NCBI GenBank assembly: GCA_032718565.1
Contig: JAVGVS010000537.1
Coordinates: 167,285-231,284 of the forward strand
Direction of reading: 5' to 3'
From: Distichodus sexfasciatus
Taxonomy: Eukaryota; Chordata; Actinopteri; Characiformes; Distichodontidae
Length of the DNA: 64,000 nt
Part shown: piece after piece, positions 42,925-54,383 of the stretch
Numbering within the stretch: position 1 is the first letter of the stretch
Layout: the number at the start of each line of letters is the position of its first letter
The notes under the pieces: model-generated
What the model saw: only the letters and a program-made list of their open reading frames with translations
Told to the model about the DNA's origin: nothing
Databases searched by the model: none
Position numbers and translations under genes: made by a program

Positions 42925-44325
42925 CCCTAAGTATTTTAAACAAGCAGTAGTTCAACCTTTAATTAAAAAACCTGTTCTTGATGCTACAGTTCCCGCAAAT
43001 TATAGGCCTATTTCCAAACTACCTTTTCTTTCGAAAATCCTTGAAAAGATCATCACCAATTGTTGGCCTTTTTGGAAAAATTAAATGTTTTAGAGGCTTT
43101 CCAATCTGGTTTTAAATCCTTACATAATCCTTACTGAATCAGCACTTTTACAAGTTTTTAATGACATATTTTTGGCTACCGACTCTGGTGACTGTGTTGT
43201 TCTTGTACTTTTAGATTTGACAGCTGCGTTTGATACAGTGGATCATACTTATTTTACTCTCTCGTTTGGAGCAGTGGGTAGACATCAGGGGCACAGCACT
43301 GGAGTGGTTTAGGTCTTACGTGATGGAGCGAACGTTTTCTGTCAGTCTTGGTCTTCCTCCGCTCCTCTCTTGTGTGGTGTCCCACAGGGCTCAGTTTTAG
43401 GCCCTCTCCTCTTTTCACTGTATCTACTTCCTCTTGGTTTTATGCAGAGAAAACATGGCATTGCATTTCACTTTTATGCTGATGACTGTCAGATCTATGT
43501 CCCTCTAAAGAAAAAAGGCACATCAGCTGTGCAGTCATTAAAGTCTGGATGGCTCTTAACTTTTTTAAAATTTAATAATAAAAAGACTGAGGTGATGGTT
43601 TTTGGTAACCCCACTGAGAACACCAATGTGTATTTAGATTCTCTGGCCCAGTATAATAAGCCAATTGTCACAAACCTGGGGGTAAAAGTGGACGCTGAAC
43701 TTAAGTTTGACAGCCAGATTAAGGCAGTCATTAAATCAAATTTTCAGCTGAGGCAGCTGGCTAAAATAAAGCCAATTCTTTCCCGGCAGCATTTTGAGAC
43801 AGTAATCCATGCCTTTGTTACCACTCGGCTGGATTACTGTAATGCACTTTATATAGGGGTCAGTGCTTCATCCATTACACATCTGCAGCGGGTGCAAAAT
43901 GCTGCAGCGGGCCTTTTAACTGGTCCTCGGAAGTTTGAGGACATTTCCCCTATTTTAGCTTCACTACACTGGCTGCCCATTCCTTTTAGGATTCATTTTA
44001 AAACACTTTTATTTGCTTTTAAAGCCCTCCATGGCCTTGCCCCATCCTACCTGTCTGAGCTGCTACAGTCTTATACACCAAACCGCTCGCTCAGGTCAGC
44101 TGATCATCTGCTCCTAAGTGTACCCAGGACAAAGCGTAATCTTAGAGGAGATCGTGCTTTTGCTGTAGCTGCTCCCAAACTCTGGAACGATCTGCCATTA
44201 GAGATTAGACTGGCCTCTTCTCTGCCTGTTTTTCATTTATTCTTTGTACAGCACTTTGGTCCTGTATTGGTTTGTTTTAAAGTGCTTTATAAATAAAGTT
44301 GGATTGGATTGGTAAGTTGAATGTT
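42925..44325 (+). pseudogene. L2-clade LINE reverse transcriptase
   Basis: It opens with FKQAVVQPLIKKP (about 42935) and has AAFDTVDHT (about 43222), CGVPQGSVLGPLLFSLYLLP and the catalytic box FYADDCQIY (43470-43500), then a 308-codon open frame to 44296 with RLDYCNALYIG and LHWLPIPFRIHFK. The 3' end 'ttataaataaagttggattggattgg' is the L2-type tail with ATTGG repeats. The palm Asp pair is intact, but frame changes before 43370 and the missing endonuclease mean it is a 5'-truncated dead copy. Confidence 0.9.
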
Positions 44326-44339
44326 GTTAAAGCCAATAA

Positions 44340-44830
44340 TAACATCCCTGTTTTCATCCTTCTGTTTTCAGGCTCTGCAGCAGTGCACGCCCAGGCTGCA
44401 CGAGTTGGGACACGTCAGTATTTTTTTCATATTGACGGTGAAAAACATGGTCCACGGTGAAATGGCATTTTGCCACTACGCTGCCCAATGCTGGAACCAA
44501 CTGCCCATTAATATCAGATCTGCCCCAACTGTGGCAAGTTTTAAACGGATGCTAAAAACTGCACTGCACTTTTCTCTGTTGCTTTTCCCACGCTGAGCTT
44601 ATTGGGATATTTTAAATTAACTGTGCCTGACTTTTAAAAATATTTTTATAGCACTTTTAATTGTTTTATTTCTACTTTATCTTTCTATCTTTTTTCATCT
44701 TATTCTCATTACTTTTTCTTTTTATCTTTACTTTTAACTTTTAACAAATTTTATCTTCTTTCTGTAAAGCACATTGGATGACCCATGTGTAGCATAATGT
44801 GCTTTATAAATAAACTTGCCTTGCCTTGCC
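44340..44830 (+). repeat. LINE 3' end, family shared with 46695-47812
   Basis: It codes for CHYAAQCWNQLPINIRSAPT (about 44470-44530), then FKRMLKTALHF, followed by a T-rich 3' UTR ending 'gtgctttataaataaacttgccttgcc'. The minus-strand element at 46695-47812 has the same text and end (inverted), so both are one L2-like family. Only the last about 90 codons are present here. Confidence 0.85.
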
Positions 44831-44879
44831 TATTGTTTGGAATTTGCATATGAGGGATTTGTGAATGACAATGAGAAAT

Positions 44880-45070
44880 GAGAAAAGTCTATGATAAGAT
44901 CAAGAATCAGTGCCTCTCAAGCCACAGGTCAGCATATTTTGGATATAGCACAGTGGGTTAGGGTAAGACAGTGTGCGGATAAGGCATTTGAGAAACACCC
45001 ATCTTTTCGCACAATTTGTTTTCGAGGGATTTCAGAAAAGGAAATCCAATTTATTTTTGTTGACTATGTG
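44880..45070. repeat. Duplicated block C, copy 1
   Basis: 'caagaatcagtgcctctcaagccacaggtcagcatattttg', 'gggttagggtaagacagtgtgcgga' and 'tttcgcacaatttgttttc' recur at 50820-51230, 56715-56960 and 61985-62430. Confidence 0.75.
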
Positions 45071-45119
45071 TTCTTACAGATCCCGAAGAGTGATAACTTC
45101 ATTTACCTGTGAAAAACAG

Positions 45120-45610
45120 TATACAGAGCTTCAGCGGGTTTATTTTTTTACTTAAAAAGTGAAAAACAATATTGCTATTACCTCAGATCCTCTTCAGTTA
45201 TAGATGTTGAAAATCTTACTTTTTTAAAACCACGTTAACAGCTGTAAATGTGCATAGTTGTGTTTGCATTTGCATTCTTTTAAAAGTTTCTTTTTGAAGA
45301 AGAGGCAGAATTTAACAGTTATAGCTCACGGGGCAAGTCTTATCCTCCCTGCAAAGGTAAGGCAAGGTTACTTGAAGTCTTTTTACCTGTCAGCGTGTTA
45401 ATAGAGGAAACCCCATAATAATATAGCCACAAGCAGCGATTGTGGGGTCCATGCAGTCTGCGGCCAAATCGGATTCTGACGAAGCTTTGCATACACGTTA
45501 AATGCTATGTAGACACATGTAAGAAGCACATTCACACACTTATTCAAGGTTTTTATAGATACACATGAAAGAGACACATTCATTCACATGAAACACACAG
45601 ATACAGGTGA
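45120..45610. repeat. Duplicated block E, copy 1
   Basis: It matches 61200-61665 over almost 470 bp, including 'gaagaagaggcagaatttaacagt', 'ttacctgtcagcgtgt', 'gattgtggggtccatgcagtctgcggcc' and the 'agatacacatgaaa' stretch. A shorter version lies at 53060-53240. Confidence 0.8.
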
Positions 45611-46690
45611 ACTGGACTCACACACATATGAAATGATCATATAGATGCAGGTGAAATGGAATCACACACATATGAAATTCTCACGTGTGAAAATAAAACA
45701 CACATATGGAACACATGTACGCGTGTGTCTGTTTCATGTGTATCTATGAACATTTTATAAGTGTGTGTGTGTGAATGTGCTTCTCATATGTAAAGTATGT
45801 GTGTGAGTTTTCAGTAGTATGGATGCGTGTGTAAAAGATTCACACGTGAATGTGTTTCATATGTGTTTGTGTAACAAAAGTATGAAATAGTTCCTAAACA
45901 GCCCCTCATACTTTCACATTAGCTCTCTGATTACACGTAGTTGTGGTGGTTCAATATGGGTCTTAGAATGATGTAGCAAGTCTGCATAAACAGGGTTTTC
46001 GACTGCTATGTCATGAAAATCTGACCAATAGGCACGGAATTTGGCACACTTGCTCCAACGATGTCCTTGAATACGCATTTAGAAAGATATGCATAAAAAT
46101 AACCAAGCATTGGTCGTTTCTTTAACACGTGTAGTTCCATAATAAGCTGTTTGGTCTACTTTGTTAGCCATATTTGGACATAATCATATAAGCTTTATCA
46201 TATGATCACAAGGGCATGTGTAGACAAATTTGGTGCAGTGATTCACCAAATGTAGTATGTCCAAATGTGTGAAAGTTTTGAAATGAGCAGGATGACAAGT
46301 TTCATCCTTTTATCTCGGAAGAATCAAAAGAAATAATGATTTTATATGTATATGCTATACAGGATATGTGACAATACATTCAATTCTCTGTTGTAGCACC
46401 CCAGAGTGGCCGATGCAGACAAAACTATGCATCATTGCTTCACTTAGGATCTTACATAAGTCAGCAAAGTTTGGTACAGATCAAACCAAGCGTTAGCGAT
46501 TTGGGACCATTTGTTCCAACTAGGCCACGCCCATTTCCATTTATTTAATTGTGGCAGCCATTTTGTGATGAAAATCAAAAATGTTCTTGATAACTTTTTG
46601 GTTGGGGACCCTTGTGATTCATTTAAGACAAGTTTTGTACAGATTGGACAAAAAACCTAGGACTAGTTTAAAATGCTAACGTTTTTAAAT
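45611..46690. repeat. CA/TG-rich stretch and unidentified fish repeat
   Basis: 45500-45880 contains repeated 'cacacatatgaaa', 'gtgtgtgtgtgaatgtg' text. 45950-46680 has a non-coding text ('ctgaccaataggcacggaatttggcacac', 'ttgttccaactaggccacgccca', 'tggttggggacccttgtga') with the look of a widespread non-autonomous repeat; its class was not determined. Confidence 0.4.
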
Positions 46691-46694
46691 TATG

Positions 46695-47815
46695 CAAATT
46701 AGGCGAGGCAAGGCAAGTTTATTTATAGAGCACATTATCAAACACATGGGTCATTCAATGTGCTTTACAGAAACAAGATAAAATTTGTTAAAATTAAGGA
46801 TGAAAAGAAAAAGTAATGAGAAAAGGAATAAAAATGAAGATAAAATAGAAGTAAAACGATTAAAAGTTTTAAAGTTAAAAAATATTGCAACAGCTCAGCA
46901 CTCAGGTGTGGGAAAAGCAACAGAGAAAAGTGCAGTTTTTAGCAGTCGTTTAAAACTTGTCACAGTTTGGGCAGATCTGATATTAATGGGCAGTTGGTTC
47001 CAGCATTGGGCAGCATAGTGGCAAAAAAACATTTCACCGTGTTTAGTCTCAGTTCTTTTCACCACCAGCTGGCCTGAACCTGCAGATGTTAGGGACCTAC
47101 CAGGATTATACACATCAAACATATCAGAGATGTAATTAGGGCCCAAGCCGTTTAGTGACTTGTACAGGATTAGTAGTGCTTTGAAATCAATTCTGTACTG
47201 AACTGGAAGCCAGTGCAGGGACCTGAGAATTGGCGTGATGTGATCTCTTTTCTTAGTTCTGGTTAGAACTCTGGCAGCTGCATTTGAATGAGCTGTCTAA
47301 TGGACTTTTTAGGAATCCCAGTGAGAACAGCATTGCAGTAATCAACCCTGCAGGAGATAAAGGCATGTATAAGTTCTTGAAGGGACAGAAAATCTCTGAC
47401 TTTAGCTATGTTTTTAAGATGCCAGAATTCTGACTTTGATATTGATTTAATATGTTCACTGACGTCAAGATCTCCGTCCATGATTTTTAACACGCTTTGT
47501 TGTTTTAACGGTTCTAGATTCTAAGTAGGTGCTTAGATTTGATCTTCCCTCCTTGTTTCCAAACAGGATTATTTCTGTTTTGTCTTTATTTAGCTGGAGA
47601 AAATTTTGATGCATCCAGTTTTGTACTCTATTAAGGCAGAGACATAATGAATCAATGGAAACGAAGTCACTAGGAGAGACAGCTAGGTATATCTGAGTAT
47701 CATCTACGTAGCTATGATAGCTATGCGTAGCTATGATGGTTTGATCTGTACCAATGACATTATATAAAAATGAAACATACAGCAACAAGGCTAATGTTGT
47801 TGTACTTGACATGCA
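46695..47815 (-). pseudogene. L2-like LINE, RT C-terminal half
   Basis: Minus strand: YVDDTQIYLA (about 47670-47700, active-site box as YVDD), LQLNKDKTEIILFG (about 47560-47600), RVDYCNAVLTGIPKKS (about 47310-47355) and CHYAAQCWNQLPINIRS (about 46975-47025), ending with a reverse 'aagttta..tagagcac' tail at about 46700-46760. Frame changes at about 47490, 47270 and 47150. 5'-truncated at about 47815. Confidence 0.85.
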
Positions 47816-47879
47816 TCTTTCATTTAGAATTTTTTTTAATTTTTATTCTGTGTCCCATGGTTCCTGAGTTATGAAAGAA

Positions 47880-48690
47880 ATGTGCTAAAAACTCTCTTAA
47901 ATGTCAAACTGAATCTGTCAAAAGACCACTAAGTATTATCAGAGGGAATGCCCAACATTCAATTAACTGTTTGCTTTTAATTTAAAGTTTCTGCAATACA
48001 TTATTCCACAACATTAAAAGTTGAAAAATATATATTTTTGCAGGTGTAGTAACTGCTTTTCAAGAAAGATATCACTGTATATTATTTTAACAGGGAAGTA
48101 AAATGATCTACACAACATCAGTTGATTCAACTGATCTGTTCATTTAATATGCAGTTTAGTTTTGAACATGATCATGTCAGATATTTATTAAAATATTCAA
48201 GAACATACTGAACAAAAGTACAGGAAATTGCAGATAATATTTCAACTTTCCTTTGATTTCACAATTACACTCTCAGCTTTTTAGAACATGCATATGTATG
48301 TATATTTTTAAAAAAAGTGTAAAAGCATAATTTAAATAATAAAAACAAATAATAAAAGCATGCAATAAAAGTCTCTTCATGGAAACCGCAAAGATAAAGA
48401 TTGATATAAAAATACAAAACACTAGTATTGACTCAATTTTGTGTGGTCTTAAAAAGACAACAGAAAAAAGTCACGACATAAGATAGTAGACAATACATGT
48501 TTATACTAAATGTAAAAATTGATTAACACAATTGTAGTGCGAGAAAAGCATTCACTTTCAGTAGTAGACGAATTATTCCTATTATAGATATTAGACAGAA
48601 GATACAAAGAGTAGCCCAGAATATGTAAGCATACAATAAGATAACTACGAATACAGAAACAATGAAGCAAGAATTTTTGACAGGCAAGTA
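47880..48690. repeat. Duplicated block A, copy 2, with gene-proximal extension
   Basis: The block matches 63000-63780 in its whole length, including 'gtagtgcgagaaaagcatt', 'gatattagacagaagataca' and 'gaagcaagaatttttg'. At 63780 the copy runs into a crystallin/aerolysin coding end; here the match stops at about 48690, replaced by another repeat ('gagctggaacgattattcg'). A gene copy was therefore probably lost at this point. Confidence 0.8.
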
Positions 48691-49860
48691 GAGCTGGAAC
48701 GATTATTCGAATAACTCGAATACTTCGATTACAAAAAATGGTCGAGGCAATTTTTCCTGAATAGAAGCTTATTTAAGTCATTTTACTCGCTACAGCATGC
48801 GCCGCTTGTGTTTCGCACAGACGCTTATTAATGACGCACAATATATATCAAGACGAGAATAGATCCCTCTGTATGTGAACGTATTTGTGAGATATTCCGT
48901 GCACAAAAACAGAAGTAAATGCGTAAAAACGCATAAAAGACATTCTTTGCGATATAAACACGCGGCTTAGGAAGCGCTAGCAGTTCTAGCTGGTGGGCGG
49001 AGATTCTCAGATAGAAGGGTGGAGTTATTCAAATATCCCCTCATGTGACCCTGGTTTCTGATTGGCTGTTGGTTGAGATTCAAGCTGGGAGAAAAGGAAC
49101 GGATGCAGAGACAAGACTTTATTTTTCAAACTGAAGAGAAGAGAGTTAGACGTACGGTAAGCAGTTGGGCGAGATAGACGGTTTAGAATAGATATCGGTC
49201 ACGTGTAATGTAAATGAGATGTACTGTGATATATATTCTACGAAGCCCCTTAAAGGCAATGGTGGGAAATTATTTTTAAATTAGTTTTGCGTTCCCTCGC
49301 AATGACTTTTGCGTTCCCACGCGATAGTTTAGCAATAGCACTACTGGCTCTTTTGCTATTTGCTGTAGCTGACGGTGTGGATCAACTTATCGAAATTTAC
49401 TTTGAACTTGCCATTAAATTTGCAGATATATGAGCCTCTTTAACAATACCTGGAGTCACAAGGAATGATTGTGAGATTCACATAGCGTTTTAAATCACGT
49501 TTTTTAGGAATATATATTTATACGAAAAAATCCCCGCTGTATTGAAGGATATCCCCAGAAATACACGCTTTAATGTGCGTATAGTATGAATGGCGCACAT
49601 TTGCGTCGGAACTTTTTTCTTTACTTTAAAAAATATTTTTTCCCACCCTGACTATTAGGGGCCTCCGCAGTTTTCTGATTAAAATGTATTTTAAAAATCG
49701 GTATTAAGTGTGGTTTGATGTTGGATGCATGAGTGGAACTTCTTCGCGCTGCAATGACAGCCGCGTTCCATTCCATGTAGAAGGCAGATTATGGATTTTG
49801 CTTATAGTGTATCGATTTGTTTTTATCTCAACCGTTTTTTTTTTTGTGTTTGAAGTTTAA
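48691..49860. repeat. Probable non-autonomous hAT-like or other DNA repeat
   Basis: It begins 'agctggaacgattattcgaataactcgaatacttcgatt', text common in fish non-autonomous hAT elements. No transposase and no certain right end. The remainder has no recognised gene. Confidence 0.35.
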
Positions 49861-50029
49861 TCTAATATTTGTTAATGAAATTGTTTGAAATAAAAATAAT
49901 TGACACTGGACATTGGACTTCAAACACATTTGAAGCCTGATTAGGGACTGTATGCAGTTCCTGGTGAAAAGAAGCCCTTATGAGGTTTACGTCTGTGATG
50001 GTCAGAAACTGGTTACAGGCCACAATAGG

Positions 50030-50335
50030 GCCAGATCTCAAATGGAGCCGGGCCACTTGTGGCTAACATAAGGCCCAGATGTGGCAGCCGAGAGCATGCG
50101 GTATGTGGGCCAGATGAAAATGTAGGATGTGGGCCACATCCAGGCCAGAAAGATTTTGCTATGCCTTATGCTAGCCACAAGTGGCTCTGTTCTGGCCCAG
50201 ATGCAGCAGTCTGATGCAGCAACCGAGAGTGGTCCGCTCAGTCGCCATCATTCCATGCGGTATATGGGCCAGATGAAATGCGGGATGTGGGCCACATCTG
50301 GGCCAGAAAGATTTTGCTATCTGGGTTCATTGTGA
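50030..50335. repeat. Tandem GGGCCACAT/GGGCCAGA-rich repeat
   Basis: Two related units (about 50090-50170 and 50255-50330), each with 'atgcggtat.tgggccagatgaaa' then 'ggatgtgggccacatc..ggccagaaagattttgctat'. It resembles the end of a non-autonomous fish DNA transposon; class unsure. Confidence 0.5.
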
Positions 50336-50499
50336 GGTATGTTGAATGTTGTTAAAGTGCATTCACATAACAAATCAAATCACCAGTATTCAGTATATTG
50401 GCATTTTTGGTCAAATTTGCATAATGATAAAAGTAAATTAAATTATCATGTGAAAATATGAGAGCAGTGAAAGCTTCCTATCGAAATTTTAATTTAAAT

Positions 50500-51330
50500 G
50501 ATATTTTTAACATTATATTTTAAAGGTACTGTGACATAGAGACATTAGGTTCCTTAGGGAAAATCTGAGATCATGTGGCAAGTCACAGACCAGTTGTGCA
50601 AGACACAGAGGGCAAGTCTCATTCTGCATGTTCTTTTGTAAAAATAACAAGAAACCATTTGAAAAAAGCAGATAATAAGGGACGTATCCCTGAGGGCATC
50701 CTCCTGTTCTCAGGCTCTGCAGAAGTGAATGACCAGGTTCCACGAGTTGGGAGAGTCAGTATGTTTTGCATATTGTTTGGAATTTGCATATAAGGGATTC
50801 AGCAAATGCCAATGACAAACATATATGACAAGAGCAAGAATCAGTGCCTCTCAAGCCACAGGTCAGCATATTTTGAATATAGCGCACTGCATGTTTAAGG
50901 ACTCTAAGGTGCTACACTACACTATACACATTGGCCAGAAATGCAGAGAACAAAACGAGAACCTGCAGAAAATCATGCCAAAATCCACACAGTTTTACAA
51001 ACCTTGAATGCAGTAGTCCGTAGAAACCAACAAAAATGAGCTCACTGAATGCAGCATGCTGTTGTGTGTGTAGATTTTACATGGCGTTAGTTATGTATGA
51101 TGCAATTTAACAAATACTTCTTTTATTTTAGCACTTAATCCAAAGGAAAAAGCCAAAAGTTTTAAACTGATGTGCATTAGGGTAAGACAGTGTGCAAATG
51201 AGACATTTGAGACACACCCAACTTTTACATTTACAAGGTAAATGCAAAAACATTATTGATATTACCTCAGATCCTCTTCAGTTATAGATTGTGAAGATCT
51301 TACTAGTTGTGTTTGCATTCGCCTATAATA
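50500..51330. repeat. Duplicated blocks B and C, copy 2
   Basis: Block B text (50510-50640) and block C text (50820-51240) are present in the same order as at 61715-62430, with near-identical spacing, so this is a segmental copy of about 800 bp. Confidence 0.8.
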
Positions 51331-51479
51331 GCCTATAATAATAGCTTAAGATGTTCAAGTCTCATTCCATATATTTCTGAACTGCAAGATAATAATAAAT
51401 GCACAGATAATAAACAACACCAAATAACTGTTCTCACCAGCATGTGAAAGTGAGTGATTATTTGTCATTGTGAACACAC

Positions 51480-51690
51480 CACAGCACACAGTGCACCACA
51501 CAAAATGTGACCTCTGCATTTAACCCATTTGTGAAGGAGCAGTGGGCAGCTAACAAGCGCCCGGCGAGCAGTGCCTCGGGACAGTACCTTGCTCATGAGA
51601 ACCTCAGTGGAAACTTTACTGGCCCTTGATTTAAACCTGCGACTTTCTGATCACGGGGCGAACACCCTACTGTTACGCCACCAACTGCCC
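51480..51690 (-). mobile_element. tRNA-derived SINE, full-looking copy
   Basis: The inverse begins GGGGCAGTTGGTGGCGTAA (A-box region), then a GTCGCAGGTTTAAATC-type B box, and a body with 'ccgaggcactgct', 'gctgcccactgctcctt' and 'cacattttgtgtggtgca'. Pol III-type internal promoter boxes and the same body as 62613-62850 define one SINE family. Confidence 0.8.
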
Positions 51691-51699
51691 CAATCTAAT

Positions 51700-52475
51700 G
51701 CATTTGCATTAGATTAAAACAAATATACTGAAAGCAAACATCTAATGTATGTAGGTATGTAGACATTGCAAGTAAAAACTAGAGAGGTACATTTTCTGAA
51801 GAAAATCTGAGTGGTGCTTGCCGTGGCAAAATATGGGCCTCAATAATACAATGTTTCCTTCAGTTCTCTGTGAAAAACAACATTTAAAGTGCTGGTATAG
51901 CAGTGATATGACAATAAGACAATATTGCTTCTATTCATATTTCCTGATTTCTCTTTTGATAATGGCTTATCATTCTTTTGTTTTTATTTCACCATTATTA
52001 ACCTTTATATAACTTGCCTAGCCACATTCCTTTGACCCAAATATACTTTTTTTTATCCACACCTATTATCAGTAGTCATCAGAAGACAAAATATTTTCTC
52101 AACTTTACCTGAAATCCTTTGACAAAATATACAAAGGGGTCTATGCAACAGTTAGACAATTTATTAGTAATTCTTTAAATCACAAGTCATCTTATAGTAA
52201 ATAACAAAACCAGTATTACATTGTGAACTTAAGTTACTACAAACAATGGTTATCATAATATGATGGAAAATTGGTAGAGTATTTATAAGCATTTTAATTA
52301 TTTCATATATAAAATATAAACATACTTTGAAATTCAAACAAATCATTTTATGAACTAAAAAACCTAGCCGAAATGTCTATTCAATGTTCTGATGCAGAGA
52401 TAAAGGTCTTGCAAAATGGTTGCTAGGGTACTCTGTTTTGTTGCTAGGGAGTGGCTTGGCTTGCAAGGGCGACTT
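51700..52475. other. Unassigned A/T-rich stretch
   Basis: No recognised feature; short open frames lack family resemblance. Confidence 0.4.
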
Positions 52476-52479
52476 CCAG

Positions 52480-52620
52480 AGCATCAGAATTGTGAAGGAA
52501 GATGATTTGGGGGATTTTAAACGTGGCATCATTGGTGATCTGGTCTGAATGTTTCAGAAACTGCAGGTCTCTTGGAATTTACTGACAGTACAGACGTTTT
52601 ACCAAACGATAGTATGTTGC
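52480..52620 (+). pseudogene. Tc1-like transposase N-terminal fragment
   Basis: The translation over two frames contains HRV-like/VSETAGLLEF text of the helix-turn-helix region of Tc1-type transposases (about 52545-52585). It is a short piece of a different Tc1 copy from the one at 3950-4600. Confidence 0.5.
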
Positions 52621-52649
52621 CATTGTTGCCCCCCTCACGTGGTGGTGAA

Positions 52650-52775
52650 GGGGGGGGGCTTTATTCTCGTAACATTTTGACTTTATTCTCGTAACATTTC
52701 GACTTTATTCTCGTAGTTTAGAGTTTATTCTCAAAGTATTACGAGTTTAATCTCATAATCTTAGATTTTTTTTAA
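52650..52775. repeat. Tandem TTTATTCTCGTAACATTT repeat
   Basis: Five imperfect copies of 'gactttattctcgtaacatttt' in a row, at the end of a 'ccccctcacgtggtggtgaagggggg' stretch. Confidence 0.7.
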
Positions 52776-52799
52776 GGTGGCACTAAAATGCCGTCGTAG

Positions 52800-53058
52800 T
52801 CCGATGCTCGAAACTAGAAACTAGAAAACAAGCAGAATTAACCAATGAAGGAGTAACCAATAGAAACTAGGGGCAGGACTGAAACAAACAAGAACCAGTT
52901 GAGGATACTAACAAACAGTGTAGGACAAGGATAAGGACAAGACAGACAGCGGGCACGAGACAGAACTAAATACACCAAAACAAACTGAATAGCAGCATCT
53001 GCTGGCCGCTCAGCAGAGTCTGATGGGGCACTGTGTGGCCAAAGTCCAGCGGGGCTGT
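52800..53058 (-). repeat. Possible LTR fragment
   Basis: The inverse begins TGTCACAGCCCCGCTGG and has a pyrimidine-rich body, as at the start of many fish Gypsy-type LTRs. No partner LTR or target duplication was found. Confidence 0.3.
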
Positions 53059-53059
53059 G

Positions 53060-53240
53060 ACAATAGAGAGCTTCAGCTGGGTTATTTTTTGCTTTAAAAG
53101 TGAAAGACAATATTTCTATTACCTCAGATTCTCGTCAGTTATAGAGTTTGAAAATCTTATTTTTTTAAAAACCATGCTTACTACTGTAGATGTACATAAT
53201 TGTGTTTGCGTTCACATTTTTGAAGAAGAGGCAGAATTAA
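53060..53240. repeat. Duplicated block E, short copy
   Basis: 'agcttcagctgggtta', 'attacctcagattctcgtcagttatagag' and 'gaagaagaggcagaattaa' match 45120-45310 and 61230-61370. Confidence 0.7.
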
Positions 53241-54030
53241 CCCTTTAAGCCCTGAGACAGAGTTTTTGCTTAAAATAAAAAAATGTGTATAAAATGTGTC
53301 TCAGCAACCACAATGTCTATTTTTATGCTTTTGGCATCATTATAAAAGTAACACTTGTGAGATTACTGTGGACTCGGCATACATACTACTGGGTCAGAAT
53401 AAAGGAAGATGCAACACAGCAGAACATGAAAGGAAAATCATGTTCGGCAAAAAATATATATATATTATCTGCGTAATCTGCGTAGTCTCTGCTTTCATAT
53501 GATATATGGTATGCATGGTTAGCCATAGTAGTATAGATTCTACAACTGTATTTCTTCCACATAGACCTACGCATTGTTTTGGTTCTACATTTATTTATGT
53601 ATCTCGTGTTGGAATTGTGTTATATTTAGGTGGAATTCTATCTTTGAGATTTTTAGACAAGATTCCATTGGTGATGTGCCGCATGCGTATGTTTGTTTAG
53701 GTTTACCGACTATTTAAAACCTTCCTGTTCTGCCCCCGGTACCAGGGGTGATCGGGTTCAAAGAGTTAAACAAGTCATAGTGTGATGATCCAGGGTGTAG
53801 GGTGTAGTGTGGATTTTTATTTAAAAAAAATAAAAAATAAAAATCCACCTGATCTCAGCTCTAAAAAATACTGATGATGATGAATACTGTACCAGACAGT
53901 TATGAAGGGTAAAGTCAGCTCTGGAACACTAAAGAATGCAGACATGGTAAAAATTTGCTGATAGACATGGTAAAGATAAAAAGATTACTTGCTGATAAGC
54001 ATGGCAAATATGACCAAACTAAAAGGTGAT
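53241..54030. other. Unassigned; includes 'gacatggtaaagat' repeats
   Basis: 53870-54010 contains 'ataccagacagttatgaagggtaaa' and repeated 'tgatagacatggtaaagat' text also present at 57140-57350. The rest is A/T-rich with no recognised gene. Confidence 0.45.
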
Positions 54031-54035
54031 GATCT

Positions 54036-54102
54036 TCATCATCATCATCATCAACATCATCATCATCTTATTATTATTATTATCATTATTATTATTATTA
54101 AC
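54036..54102. repeat. Microsatellite (ATC)n then (ATT)n
   Basis: About ten CAT triplets (one interrupted) pass into about ten ATT triplets. Confidence 0.9.
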
Positions 54103-54383
54103 CACGGCCCAGGAGGGACCAGAGCTTATGAACACTGAATATCATCTTCAAAATCATTTCAACAGTTTACCACCATTAACAACATTGTATGCAGTAAGCA
54201 CAGCATGTTGATTAAACTAGCAGCATTGTAATTTATACTGATTAAAATGAAATAAATAAATAAATACATTTCCATAGTCAATGGATTTGAGAAGACATTG
54301 CTTGTGAGTTGTGAGTTCCAAAGTTACTACAAAAATCTCAAAACAACTAAAAATACTGAATATTTGATCTAACTGAGAGATCA

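Noticed and set aside
45500..45880. A CRISPR-like array of regularly spaced repeats
   Set aside because: The repeats are CA/TG-rich low-complexity text without unique spacers, in a eukaryotic genome.
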